Source: Tenacibaculum skagerrakense (lineage in GTDB: Bacteria; Bacteroidota; Bacteroidia; Flavobacteriales; Flavobacteriaceae). Taken from it: a stretch of DNA of 64,000 bases. The notes under the pieces are model-generated. The model worked only from the letters and a program-made list of their open reading frames with translations, did no database searches and was not told the DNA's origin. Within the stretch, counting starts at the first letter, position 1. Every line of letters begins with the position of its first letter. The stretch is taken from positions 838,262-902,261 of the forward strand of contig NZ_SLXM01000001.1 of assembly GCF_004345825.1 (NCBI RefSeq). The letters are read 5' to 3'. A program made the translations under genes and the position numbers. Below, piece after piece: positions 18,421 to 26,027 of this stretch.

Positions 18421-19239
18421 TTACGATAAATTTAAAATTTGTTCCATTTCCTTTTGAAGTTCAAATGCTTTTTTAGACGCTTCTTCAGCAAAATCCTTAC
18501 CGTTTCCAGCGTAAATAATTCCTCTAGAGGAATTAATTAATAAACCAACAGTATCTGTCATTCCGTATTTACAAACATCTTGTAGATTTCCGCCTTGTGC
18601 TCCCACTCCAGGAACAAGTAAAAAACTATCAGGAATAATAGTTCTAATTTCTTCTAAATATTCTGCTTTAGTAGCACCAACAACATACATTAAATTAGAC
18701 GCATTATCCCAAGATTTAGAAACCTCTAACACTTTTTTATACACTTCTTTTTCGTCTATTTTTTGAGTTTGGAAATCAAAAGCACCTTGATTTGAAGTTA
18801 GTGCTAATAAAATGGTGTGTTTATTTTCAAAAGCTAAAAAAGGTTCTACAGAATCTTTACCCATGTAAGGAGCAACAGTAACAGAATCAAAAGCTAAATC
18901 TTCAAAAAAAGCTTTAGCATACATAGTTGATGTATTACCAATATCTCCACGTTTAGCATCTGCAATTGTAAAAATTTCAGGATGATTATTGTTAATGTAA
19001 TTGATGGTTTTTTCTAGTGCTTTCCAACCTTTTAATCCATAAGCTTCGTAAAAAGCTGTGTTAGGTTTGTAGGCTACACATAAATGATGAGTAGCATCTA
19101 TAATTTCTTTATTAAAAGCAAAAATAGGATCTTCTTCTGCTAATAAATGTTGAGGAATTTTTGTTACATCCACATCCAATCCAATACATAAAAAGGATTT
19201 TTTACGTTTTATTTCTGCTACTAGTTGTTGTGTTGTCAT
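18421..19239 (-). CDS. pyrF: Orotidine 5'-phosphate decarboxylase
   Basis: This 272-residue cytosolic enzyme makes UMP from OMP, the last step of de novo pyrimidine synthesis. The catalytic motif is [14 protein letters not shown] (Asp-Lys-x2-Asp). Others are [27 protein letters not shown] and [15 protein letters not shown]. Its length and motifs fit the longer type 2 PyrF form. It faces away from the permease gene across a 63-base gap. Confidence 0.95.
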   Translation of the reverse strand: MTTQQLVAEIKRKKSFLCIGLDVDVTKIPQHLLAEEDPIFAFNKEIIDATHHLCVAYKPNTAFYEAYGLKGWKALEKTINYINNNHPEIFTIADAKRGDIGNTSTMYAKAFFEDLAFDSVTVAPYMGKDSVEPFLAFENKHTILLALTSNQGAFDFQTQKIDEKEVYKKVLEVSKSWDNASNLMYVVGATKAEYLEEIRTIIPDSFLLVPGVGAQGGNLQDVCKYGMTDTVGLLINSSRGIIYAGNGKDFAEEASKKAFELQKEMEQILNLS

Positions 19240-19261
19240 TTTTTTAAGATGATGAGTTGTG

Positions 19262-19269
19262 CAAAAGTA
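19262..19269 (-). promoter_or_regulatory. pyrF -7 promoter box
   Basis: Read on the minus strand, TACTTTTG matches TAnnTTTG and leaves a leader of about 15 bases before the pyrF ATG. Confidence 0.45.
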
Positions 19270-19288
19270 AATATTTTAAACTTTCTAG

Positions 19289-19296
19289 TATCTTTG
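19289..19296 (+). promoter_or_regulatory. -7 box upstream of the permease gene
   Basis: TATCTTTG matches TAnnTTTG but ends only 6 bases before the annotated ATG at 19303. If used, the message would be nearly leaderless. It may instead be chance. Confidence 0.35.
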
Positions 19297-19302
19297 TTTT
19301 AG

Positions 19303-20385
19303 ATGTTTCAATATGTTTTCAATAAAATTTTATACGGTTTCTTAACGCTATTTGGCGTTGTTACTGTTATTTTCTTTTTGTTTAATGTTTTACCAGGTGA
19401 TCCTGCAAGAATGTTAATGGGACAACGAGAAGATAGTGAGCAGTTAGAAATTATTAGAAAGAAGTATGGTTTTGACAAATCACTAGCTACTCAATATTTG
19501 TATTATGTTAATGATGTTTCTCCAATTTCATTTCACAGTACTTCAAACGATAGCTATACATCACTGTCTTCGGGGAAATATAAATATTTATCAATTTTTA
19601 CTATTGGAGGTACGTCTATGGTAATTAAGTATCCTTATTTAAGGGATTCTTTTCAAAAGAATGGTAAAAGTGTAAGTGAAGTTATCAAAGAAACATTACC
19701 TAACACAGCTGTGCTGGCTGTTGTTTCTATTGTAATAGCTTTATTTATAGGAATAATTCTCGGTGTTTTTTCTGCTTTATTTAAAGACACTCTTTTTGAT
19801 AAAGTTGTAGCAATTATAAGTACGCTGGGAATGAGTGTTCCTTCGTTTTTTTCTGCAATTTTATTCGCTTGGTTTTTTGGTTTTGTTTTACACGATTATA
19901 CCAATTTAGAAATGACAGGAAGTTTATTTGAGGTAGATGATTTTGGAGAAGGAAGTTATATCAAATGGAAAAACCTACTGCTTCCTGCTTTAGTTTTAGG
20001 GATTAGACCATTGGCTGTAGTGGTTCAATTAATGAGAAATTCGTTATTAGAAACATTAAGTCAGGATTATATTAGAACAGCTAGAGCGAAAGGTTTGAAT
20101 AATTTCAAAGTGATAAAAAATCATGCGTTAAAAAATTCGTTGAACCCTGTTATTACAGCTATTTCAGGATGGTTTGCGTCAATGTTAGCTGGGGCCGTTT
20201 TTGTAGAATATGTATTTAATTGGAATGGACTAGGAAAGGAAATTGTAAATGCTTTAAATACATTAGACCTACCCGTAATTATGGGAAGTGTTTTAGTTGT
20301 AGCCAGTTTATTTATAGTAATTAATATTTTGGTTGATGTACTTTATAGTTGGTTGGATCCAAGAGTTAAATTGAATAAAACATGA
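19303..20385 (+). CDS. ABC transporter permease, DppB/OppB type
   Basis: This 360-residue inner-membrane protein has the BPD_transp_1 fold. TM1 (KILYGFLTLFGVVTVIFFLF) is followed by NVLPGDPARMLMGQR. A large periplasmic insertion covers about 68-125. Further helices follow, with the EAA loop SQDYIRTARAKGLNNFKVIKN-type motif near 260 (LLETLSQDYIRTARAKG) and a conserved VFVEYVFNWNGLG. It would import peptides or related solutes with partners not in the window. Its stop overlaps the next gene start (ATGA), so it is translationally coupled to two thioredoxin-like lipoproteins. Confidence 0.88.
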   Translation: MFQYVFNKILYGFLTLFGVVTVIFFLFNVLPGDPARMLMGQREDSEQLEIIRKKYGFDKSLATQYLYYVNDVSPISFHSTSNDSYTSLSSGKYKYLSIFTIGGTSMVIKYPYLRDSFQKNGKSVSEVIKETLPNTAVLAVVSIVIALFIGIILGVFSALFKDTLFDKVVAIISTLGMSVPSFFSAILFAWFFGFVLHDYTNLEMTGSLFEVDDFGEGSYIKWKNLLLPALVLGIRPLAVVVQLMRNSLLETLSQDYIRTARAKGLNNFKVIKNHALKNSLNPVITAISGWFASMLAGAVFVEYVFNWNGLGKEIVNALNTLDLPVIMGSVLVVASLFIVINILVDVLYSWLDPRVKLNKT

Positions 20386-20855
20386 AGTATATAGTTATTA
20401 TCATTAGTAGTATTATTGTTTTATCGAGTTGTGCTTCTTTACAAAAGAAGCAGTTTAGTAATGACGCACTCAATGAAAAGTTACTAACGCTAGAAAGAGA
20501 TTCTATTACATTGAAGCAAATTCTAGAGAATAATAAAGGGAGTCAACTTTTTATCCAGGTTTTTGCAAGTTATTGCCCAGTTAGCCAAGATAGTTTTGAT
20601 GATGTTGTAACGTTTCAACAAGAAAATCCAGAAAAAAAATACATATTCCTATCTGTAGATCATTCTTACTACGATTGGAAAAGAGGTTTAGAATATGTAA
20701 AACCTAAAGGACAGCTCTATTATATTCCTGAAAAAGGGGATGGAGCATTAGGAAAGTTTTTAAAACTTAAAAGTATTCCTCGTTTTCTAAAAATTAATGA
20801 ACAAGGTCAAATAGAAGTCTATAAAACGTCTAAAGTTTCTGAAAAATTAAAATGA
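20382..20855 (+). CDS. Thioredoxin-like lipoprotein lacking the second Cys
   Basis: This 157-residue protein has a lipobox (VLSSC, Cys 17) and a TlpA-like fold. The active-site position reads FASYCPVSQDSF, a C-x2-S instead of C-x2-C. The later cis-Pro segment LKSIPRFLKINEQG is kept. It is a close paralogue of the next gene. With one Cys it cannot do a normal dithiol exchange and may trap or isomerise, or be a binding protein. It starts inside the permease stop (ATGA) and overlaps the next gene the same way. Confidence 0.75.
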   Translation: MKYIVIIISSIIVLSSCASLQKKQFSNDALNEKLLTLERDSITLKQILENNKGSQLFIQVFASYCPVSQDSFDDVVTFQQENPEKKYIFLSVDHSYYDWKRGLEYVKPKGQLYYIPEKGDGALGKFLKLKSIPRFLKINEQGQIEVYKTSKVSEKLK

Positions 20856-21340
20856 TGAGGTATTCTTTTTTAATAGGGATTGTTTTTTTGATGATTAGTT
20901 GTAAAAAGAGGGTTGAAACACAGTTTTCTGAATTAGCTTTAAAGGAAACATTAGTATCAATTAAAGGAGATACTTTACAGTTTAATCAGGTTTTAAAAAA
21001 ATATCAAGGCAAGAAGACATTAATTGATGTTTGGGCAACGTGGTGTGGTGATTGTATCAAAGGAATGCCTAAAATAGTAGACTTACAAAAAAAATATCCA
21101 AATGTAAATTACCTTTTTATATCTATTGATGAATCTTTAGAGGATTTACAAAAAGGAGTAAAGAAGTATGAAGTTAAAGGAGAACATTATTTATTACCTT
21201 CAAAATGGGAAGGAGACTTCAGTAAGTTTTTAGACCTTTCTTGGATACCAAGATATTTGGCAATAGATGAACAAGGAAAAATTTTAGTATTTAACGAAGT
21301 AGATGCGAATGCTAAAGAAATTCAAAATGCATTAAAATAA
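20852..21340 (+). CDS. TlpA-type thioredoxin-fold lipoprotein
   Basis: This 162-residue lipoprotein (LMISC, Cys 17) has an intact redox motif WATWCGDCIKGMP and the cis-Pro segment LSWIPRYLAIDEQG. The expected role is periplasmic thiol-disulfide reduction. The start overlaps the preceding paralogue (ATGA). The two appear to be a tandem duplication in which only this copy keeps both active-site cysteines. Confidence 0.82.
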   Translation: MMRYSFLIGIVFLMISCKKRVETQFSELALKETLVSIKGDTLQFNQVLKKYQGKKTLIDVWATWCGDCIKGMPKIVDLQKKYPNVNYLFISIDESLEDLQKGVKKYEVKGEHYLLPSKWEGDFSKFLDLSWIPRYLAIDEQGKILVFNEVDANAKEIQNALK

Positions 21341-21381
21341 TCGAGCATAAATTATTACGTTTTCGTAAAAAAATAACAGCA

Positions 21382-21416
21382 TTTGTTTTAGTGTTCGGTA
21401 TTATCAATTAGTTTTG
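21382..21416 (+). promoter_or_regulatory. tpiA promoter
   Basis: TTTG at 21382-21385 and TAGTTTTG at 21409-21416 are separated by 23 bases. This fits the Bacteroidota -33/-7 pattern. The leader to the tpiA ATG is about 40 bases. Confidence 0.6.
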
Positions 21417-21463
21417 TTTTACAATTAAGACAACTATTTTAAAATCAATATAACTATTTCCCA

Positions 21464-22222
21464 ATGAGAAAAAAGATTGTAGCAGGTAACTGGAAAATGA
21501 ATAATAATCTCAATCAGACTAAAGAGTTGATTGAAGTATTAAAAGCAGAGATAAATGAGGTAAAATTGAACAATACAAGAGTAATAGTTGCTCCTTCTTT
21601 TGTAAATTTGCAAGAAGCTATTGAAGGAACAAAAAATACGAGTATTGAAATTGCTGCTCAAAACTTACATCAAGCTAAAAACGGAGCTTATACAGGTGAG
21701 GTTTCTTCTGAAATGTTAGCTTCTATTGGTGTAGATATTGTTATTTTGGGACACTCTGAAAGAAGAACTTATTTTAACGAGACCGATGAAGCGTTATCAG
21801 AAAAAGTAGCAACAGCAATTGAAAATGGGTTTGATGTTATTTTTTGTTTTGGAGAGCAGTTAGAAGATAGAGAAGCTAATAATCACTTTAAAGTGGTTGA
21901 AAGTCAATTAAAAAATGCTCTTTTTAACTTACCAAGTGAAGCATACAGCAAAATCATACTGGCTTATGAGCCTGTTTGGGCTATAGGTACAGGAAAAACA
22001 GCATCAGCCGATCAGGCTCAAGAAATGCATAAATTTATAAGAGGTTTGTTCGTGGATGCTTATGGTAATGATTTAGCGAATGAGTTATCTATTTTATATG
22101 GAGGTAGTGTAAAACCATCTAATGCAAATGAAATTTTTTCTAAGCCAGATGTAGATGGAGGATTAATAGGAGGGGCATCTTTGAATGCTAAAGATTTTTC
22201 AGAAATAGTAAAAGCAATATAA
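21464..22222 (+). CDS. tpiA: Triosephosphate isomerase
   Basis: This 252-residue glycolytic enzyme interconverts dihydroxyacetone phosphate and glyceraldehyde 3-phosphate. Signatures: AGNWKMNNN near the start (Lys), LGHSERRTYF with the catalytic His, AYEPVWAIGTGK with the catalytic Glu, and the phosphate-binding YGGSVKPSNA and GGLIGGASL. The stop is followed directly by the prmA start codon with no gap. Confidence 0.97.
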   Translation: MRKKIVAGNWKMNNNLNQTKELIEVLKAEINEVKLNNTRVIVAPSFVNLQEAIEGTKNTSIEIAAQNLHQAKNGAYTGEVSSEMLASIGVDIVILGHSERRTYFNETDEALSEKVATAIENGFDVIFCFGEQLEDREANNHFKVVESQLKNALFNLPSEAYSKIILAYEPVWAIGTGKTASADQAQEMHKFIRGLFVDAYGNDLANELSILYGGSVKPSNANEIFSKPDVDGGLIGGASLNAKDFSEIVKAI

Positions 22223-23056
22223 TTGGATAATATTTATATAGAATATACTTTTGAAGTAACACCTAAAGAACCAGCAACAGAAATTCTAATTGCTGAATTA
22301 GGAAGTGTTGGTTTCGAAAGTTTTGTTGAAAATGATAATGGAGTTGTAGCCTATATACAACAACAAGATTGGAACGAAAATTTGTTAGATGATATTTATA
22401 TAATAAACTCAGAGGAGTTTTATATATCATATAACTATAAAGAAATTGCTCAAGAAAACTGGAATAAAGAATGGGAAAAAAACTTTACTCCAATTCGTGT
22501 AGATGATAAAGTTAGCATTCGTGCTCCTTTTCATGACAACCCAGGTTTGCCTTATGATATTGTTATTGAGCCAAAAATGAGCTTTGGAACTGGGCATCAT
22601 GAAACAACGCACATGATGGTGCAGCATTTACTAGCATTAGATGTTGAAGGGAGGAAAGTACTAGACATGGGATGCGGAACTGGGATTTTAGCAATCTTTG
22701 CTGAAATGAAAGGAGCTAAACCTATCGATGCAATTGATATAGATAATTGGTGTTATCTAAACTCAATAGAAAACGTTGAAAGAAATAACTGTGAACATAT
22801 AAGTGTTTATGAAGGCGACGCATCTTTACTAGTTAACAAAAAGTATGATGTAATTATTGCTAACATCAACAGGAACATCCTTTTATCAGATATAAAAACG
22901 TATGTAAGTTGTTTAAATGAAAAAGGAGTATTACTTTTAAGTGGATTTTATGAACAGGATATTCCTATCATAGATGAAGAAGCTAGGATATATGATTTAA
23001 CTATAGATACTGTTATAAAAAGAAATAATTGGGTTGCAGTTAAATATTTAAAATAA
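22223..23056 (+). CDS. prmA: Ribosomal protein L11 methyltransferase
   Basis: This 277-residue SAM-dependent enzyme trimethylates ribosomal protein L11. Motif I is KVLDMGCGTGILAIFAEM; also seen are EPKMSFGTGHHETTHMM and the post-I acidic IDAIDIDNW. The start is TTG at 22223, immediately after the tpiA stop; the residues that follow (DNIYIEYTFEVTPKEPA) look like a complete family N-terminus and no better ATG is near. Translational coupling with tpiA is likely. Confidence 0.92.
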   Translation: MDNIYIEYTFEVTPKEPATEILIAELGSVGFESFVENDNGVVAYIQQQDWNENLLDDIYIINSEEFYISYNYKEIAQENWNKEWEKNFTPIRVDDKVSIRAPFHDNPGLPYDIVIEPKMSFGTGHHETTHMMVQHLLALDVEGRKVLDMGCGTGILAIFAEMKGAKPIDAIDIDNWCYLNSIENVERNNCEHISVYEGDASLLVNKKYDVIIANINRNILLSDIKTYVSCLNEKGVLLLSGFYEQDIPIIDEEARIYDLTIDTVIKRNNWVAVKYLK

Positions 23057-23058
23057 TA

Positions 23059-23340
23059 ATGAAGATGAGTACAATTGAAAAGATTCAAGAAGAATTAGAT
23101 GTCCTTATTCAGGAAACTAGAGAGCATGAAATTATTTTGTACAATGATGATGTTAATACCTTCGATTTTGTAATCGATAGTTTAGTAAGTGTGTGTGATC
23201 ATACGTTAGAACAGGCTGAGCAATGTACTATACTTGTACACTATAAAGGAAAATGTGCTGTTAAAACTGGAGAGTACAAAGAATTAGAGCCTAGATGTAC
23301 AAAATTACTTGAACTAGGTTTATCTGCTGAAATAGTTTAA
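23059..23340 (+). CDS. clpS: ATP-dependent Clp protease adaptor
   Basis: This is a 93-residue adaptor that delivers N-degron substrates to ClpAP. The core motif is EIILYNDDVNTFDFVIDSL, with later QAEQCTILVHYKGKC and TKLLELGLSAEI. It starts 2 bases after prmA. A second in-frame ATG at 23065 is also possible. Confidence 0.92.
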   Translation: MKMSTIEKIQEELDVLIQETREHEIILYNDDVNTFDFVIDSLVSVCDHTLEQAEQCTILVHYKGKCAVKTGEYKELEPRCTKLLELGLSAEIV

Positions 23341-23343
23341 TTA

Positions 23344-23616
23344 ATGGAAAATGTTTTAAGGTACTATGAGTTTTCAGAATTCTTTCAGGATGAATCTGAA
23401 ACTTTTGAAGGAAAAGAAATTTCCTACACCTCTTTAAATTCTGAACATTTTCTAATTTTTACCAAAGAAAGTAATACATACGATTTATATGTTTCTAAAT
23501 ATTCCTCTGAAAAGGAGATAGGAAAAAAACCTCCTCAGATACTGGAATTGTTGATGAAAAACTACGATAAATCAATACCTGAACATCGTGTAATTTTAAG
23601 GAAATATTTATACTAA
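23344..23616 (+). CDS. Small hypothetical protein after clpS
   Basis: This is a 90-residue soluble acidic protein with no recognised motif (VLRYYEFSEFFQDES, later SSEKEIGKKPPQILELL). It starts 3 bases after clpS and ends at a strong terminator, so it closes the tpiA operon. Confidence 0.55.
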   Translation: MENVLRYYEFSEFFQDESETFEGKEISYTSLNSEHFLIFTKESNTYDLYVSKYSSEKEIGKKPPQILELLMKNYDKSIPEHRVILRKYLY

Positions 23617-23620
23617 ACTA

Positions 23621-23651
23621 AAAGATCAAATTTTTTGATCTTTTTTTTTTT
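23621..23651 (+). terminator. Intrinsic terminator of the tpiA-prmA-clpS operon
   Basis: The stem aaagatcaaa / tttgatcttt is followed by about ten T. Confidence 0.85.
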
Positions 23652-23659
23652 GCTTTTTA

Positions 23660-23932
23660 GTGACTTTTTAAAAAGTGGTGTGTCTTAATAGTGTAATAAC
23701 ATAACAAAGGTTATTAAAATTTAAGTTCATTGTAATAATTAGTCACAGTAGTCCCTTTAAATTAGAAGGCCAAATCCCTATTCAAAGAACTTCTTTGAGT
23801 AAGTAACCAGAAAGAAGAAGTTCTGGCTTTAAAATTTAATTTAGATATAGTTAGTAAAAATAGTAGTAGTTAGTTTTTATACTAAGTTTGGTTAGACAAA
23901 GAGCCTCAGACGAGTTTTTGAGGCTTTTTTTT
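23660..23932 (+). ncRNA. Putative small RNA unit 1 of a three-unit tandem array
   Basis: Box A (GTGACTTTTTAAAAAGTGG, then TGTGTCTTAATAGTGTAA; 23660-23696) is followed by a 160-base variable part with an internal inverted repeat agaacttctt / aagaagttct. Box B (tagtagtagttagtttttat then actaagtttggttagac, to 23897) comes next. It ends in a terminator (agcctca...tgaggct plus T8, 23902-23932). No open reading frame is seen. The same order recurs twice downstream. Confidence 0.55.
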
Positions 23933-23952
23933 AAAAAAAACAAATAATTTAA

Positions 23953-24113
23953 GGTGACTTTACAAAGAGAAATGTGTCTTAATAATTGAAACAACTAGTT
24001 GATTGTTGTTTTGATTAAAAAAATAAATAAGTAGTAAAATAGTAGTAGTTAGTTTTTATACTAAGTTTGGTTAGACGAGGAAGCCTCAAACATATGTTTG
24101 AGGTTTCTTTTTT
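23953..24113 (+). ncRNA. Putative small RNA unit 2
   Basis: Box A (gtgactttacaaagag, tgtgtcttaata) spans 23953-23988. About 50 variable bases follow. Box B (tagtagtagttagtttttat, then actaagtttggttagac) ends at 24076. The terminator stem aagcctcaaac / gtttgaggttt with a T run follows at 24081-24113. Box B is identical to unit 1; the terminator stem is different in sequence but keeps the shape. Confidence 0.55.
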
Positions 24114-24134
24114 TATACAATCAGGTTGTTTTTT

Positions 24135-24251
24135 GTGACTTTTTAAAGAATGGTGTGTCTTATAAGTGTAAATAGTTTTAAATAGTAGTAGTTAGTTTTT
24201 ATACAAAGTTTGGTTAGACTTTAAACCTCAAGTTTTTCTTGAGGTTTTTTT
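24135..24251 (+). ncRNA. Putative small RNA unit 3
   Basis: Box A (gtgactttttaaagaatgg, tgtgtctt) is followed after about 10 bases by box B (24181-24219, one change: atacaaag for atactaag). The terminator stem aaacctcaag / cttgaggttt with T7 closes the unit. This is the shortest unit of the three. Confidence 0.55.
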
Positions 24252-24395
24252 AGTTTATTAAAATGTTAATTTTTCTTCTTAAAGTTTAAAATAACACAAT
24301 TCTGTTTTATTTAATTTATTTCTCTAGTTGTTTAATAGGATAATTGATTTAAATAGTTAATATTTAATGTTCTATACGTTTAAAAAAACACATAA

Positions 24396-24427
24396 TTGTT
24401 TAAATGTTAACATTTAAGATAATTTTG
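24396..24427 (+). promoter_or_regulatory. Promoter with an 18-bp palindromic operator before the M57 gene
   Basis: TTG (24396-24398) and TAATTTTG (24420-24427) are 21 bases apart, a good -33/-7 pair. The perfect palindrome ttaaatgttaacatttaa (24400-24417) fills the spacer. A dimeric regulator bound there should block or reshape the promoter. The leader to the ATG is about 80 bases. Confidence 0.6.
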
Positions 24428-24516
24428 TGTAATTACAAATAAGTGTTAAAAACATGAATAAATTATTATATTTTCGTTAAAAATATTTTATTAACCATTA
24501 AAAACTAAATTTAAAA

Positions 24517-25350
24517 ATGAAAAAAATGAAATTCTCCCGAATTGCATTATTACTAGTTGGGGCTAGTTTTTTCGCATGTCAAACTGAAAACAATGAGCAA
24601 CCAACAGATGCTACACAAAGTAATGTGTCTCCTGAGATCATCGCTAAATTAGCGAACTATGATGTCAATACGAGCAATGTTCAAAAAGTTGACTTTATGT
24701 TACCTGATGGATCAACAACTCCTATGATCCAAATGGAAGGTGATATCCATATGTCTGAAGATCAGATTATGGGATTACCTAATTTACAGGGTGTTACTGG
24801 TAAGAACTACCATACTAACAACTTAGTTGCACAAAACACTGTTATTGATATTATTGGTTATACTGGAGGAAGTAATGCTCTTTCTACAAAAGGTAGAACT
24901 GGTTTACAGTGGGCTGTAGATAACTATAATAGATTAAACTTATCTATTAGGTTTAATTTAACTTTTGGTACTAATTACCAAGATAAAGATATGGTTGTTT
25001 ACGTAAATCCAAATCAAAGTGGTTCTGGAGGTTCTGCAGGATTCCCTTCAGGTGGAGCACCTTACAAGTGGGTTCAAATTTATGGTTTAGACGGATTTAG
25101 TAATAACGTAAATGAGCACGTAATTACTCACGAAATTGGTCACTCAGTAGGTTTCCGTCATTCAGATTATTTCTCTAGACAAAGTTGTGGACAAAACGTT
25201 AATGAAGGTTCTGCAGGAGTAGGAGCTAATCCAATTCCAGGAACACCTTCAGGTTACGATCCAACTTCTATCATGTTAGCTTGTTTCAGTGGAAGTACTA
25301 ATGGAGAGTTTAATAATAATGACGTTACAGCATTAAACTATCTATACTAA
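24517..25350 (+). CDS. M57-type (HEIGH) metallopeptidase lipoprotein
   Basis: This 277-residue lipoprotein has Cys at 21 (SFFACQ). A propeptide-like part with QMEGDIHMSEDQIMGL precedes the metzincin-like peptidase domain. The zinc site is THEIGHSVGFRHSD (HExxHxxxxxH), followed by a Ser/Met turn region with SIMLACFSG. The fold and motif match the dual-action HEIGH metallopeptidase family of Bacteroidota. It is likely anchored at the outer membrane or exported. The gene is monocistronic. Confidence 0.88.
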   Translation: MKKMKFSRIALLLVGASFFACQTENNEQPTDATQSNVSPEIIAKLANYDVNTSNVQKVDFMLPDGSTTPMIQMEGDIHMSEDQIMGLPNLQGVTGKNYHTNNLVAQNTVIDIIGYTGGSNALSTKGRTGLQWAVDNYNRLNLSIRFNLTFGTNYQDKDMVVYVNPNQSGSGGSAGFPSGGAPYKWVQIYGLDGFSNNVNEHVITHEIGHSVGFRHSDYFSRQSCGQNVNEGSAGVGANPIPGTPSGYDPTSIMLACFSGSTNGEFNNNDVTALNYLY

Positions 25351-25376
25351 TAGTCATTAACTTTTTAGTATTAAAA

Positions 25377-25404
25377 AAAACCCGAGGATTTTTTCCTCGG
25401 GTTT
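25377..25404. terminator. Bidirectional intrinsic terminator
   Basis: The stem aaaacccgagga / tcctcgggtttt lies between convergent genes. Confidence 0.85.
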
Positions 25405-25410
25405 TATATT

Positions 25411-25806
25411 TTAATAAAATACTGTTTGAGAATAATCTAATATTCGCAAACTAGCATCATAAAGTTTTATATTTATTTGAGGATAATTAATTTCATTATA
25501 CTCATTTTTTAAAGTAAGCTCAATGTTTTCAGGATACACTGGTTTTTCGGTGTTTTTGAACGATAAAAAGTATTTCCCTTCTCTATTAATTAGTTGAGCC
25601 ATTTCAGAAGCTAGCTCATTTTTATTTTCATCTACTAATTGAATTTGAATATATTCTATTTTTCCAACTTCATATATGTCAACATTCGCTTTATAAATAG
25701 AATCAGTTTTTTCAACAGTAGAATAAAACAAAGAACCTTCTCTATTTTGGGCAATTGAAGAAAAAACGGTTGTGAATAAAAATAATACTAGTGTAATTTT
25801 TCTCAT
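25411..25806 (-). CDS. Secreted small protein of unknown function
   Basis: This is a 131-residue protein with a signal peptide (cleavage near SIAQNRE). The rest is predicted beta-rich with charged loops and ends DASLRILDYSQTVFY. There are no cysteines and no recognised motif. It lies between two terminators and is its own transcription unit. Confidence 0.55.
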   Translation of the reverse strand: MRKITLVLFLFTTVFSSIAQNREGSLFYSTVEKTDSIYKANVDIYEVGKIEYIQIQLVDENKNELASEMAQLINREGKYFLSFKNTEKPVYPENIELTLKNEYNEINYPQINIKLYDASLRILDYSQTVFY

Positions 25807-25955
25807 GTTATTATATAATTCAAATTATTAAAATCGAGCGCAAGTTACAAAATCCTCATTTAAAACCTATTAATTATGTACTGATACGCCTAGTTGTTAT
25901 AGTAGGTTAATAACCAAATTCATGCCAAAACATAATGGAATAGTCTGTAAAAGTA

Positions 25956-25986
25956 AAAACTCTACACATCTAGTGTAGAGTTTTCA
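25956..25986. terminator. Intrinsic terminator
   Basis: The stem aaaactctaca / tgtagagtttt is good in both directions. It ends the S8 protease gene transcribed on the minus strand. Confidence 0.75.
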
Positions 25987-26027
25987 ATTTAAATGGTTGA
26001 CTTAATTAGTCTTTTATAAAGGGATTA

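Noticed and set aside
23660..24251. CRISPR array or tRNA cluster
   Set aside because: Only three copies with unequal spacing and each with a terminator; no uniform repeats and spacers, no tRNA fold.
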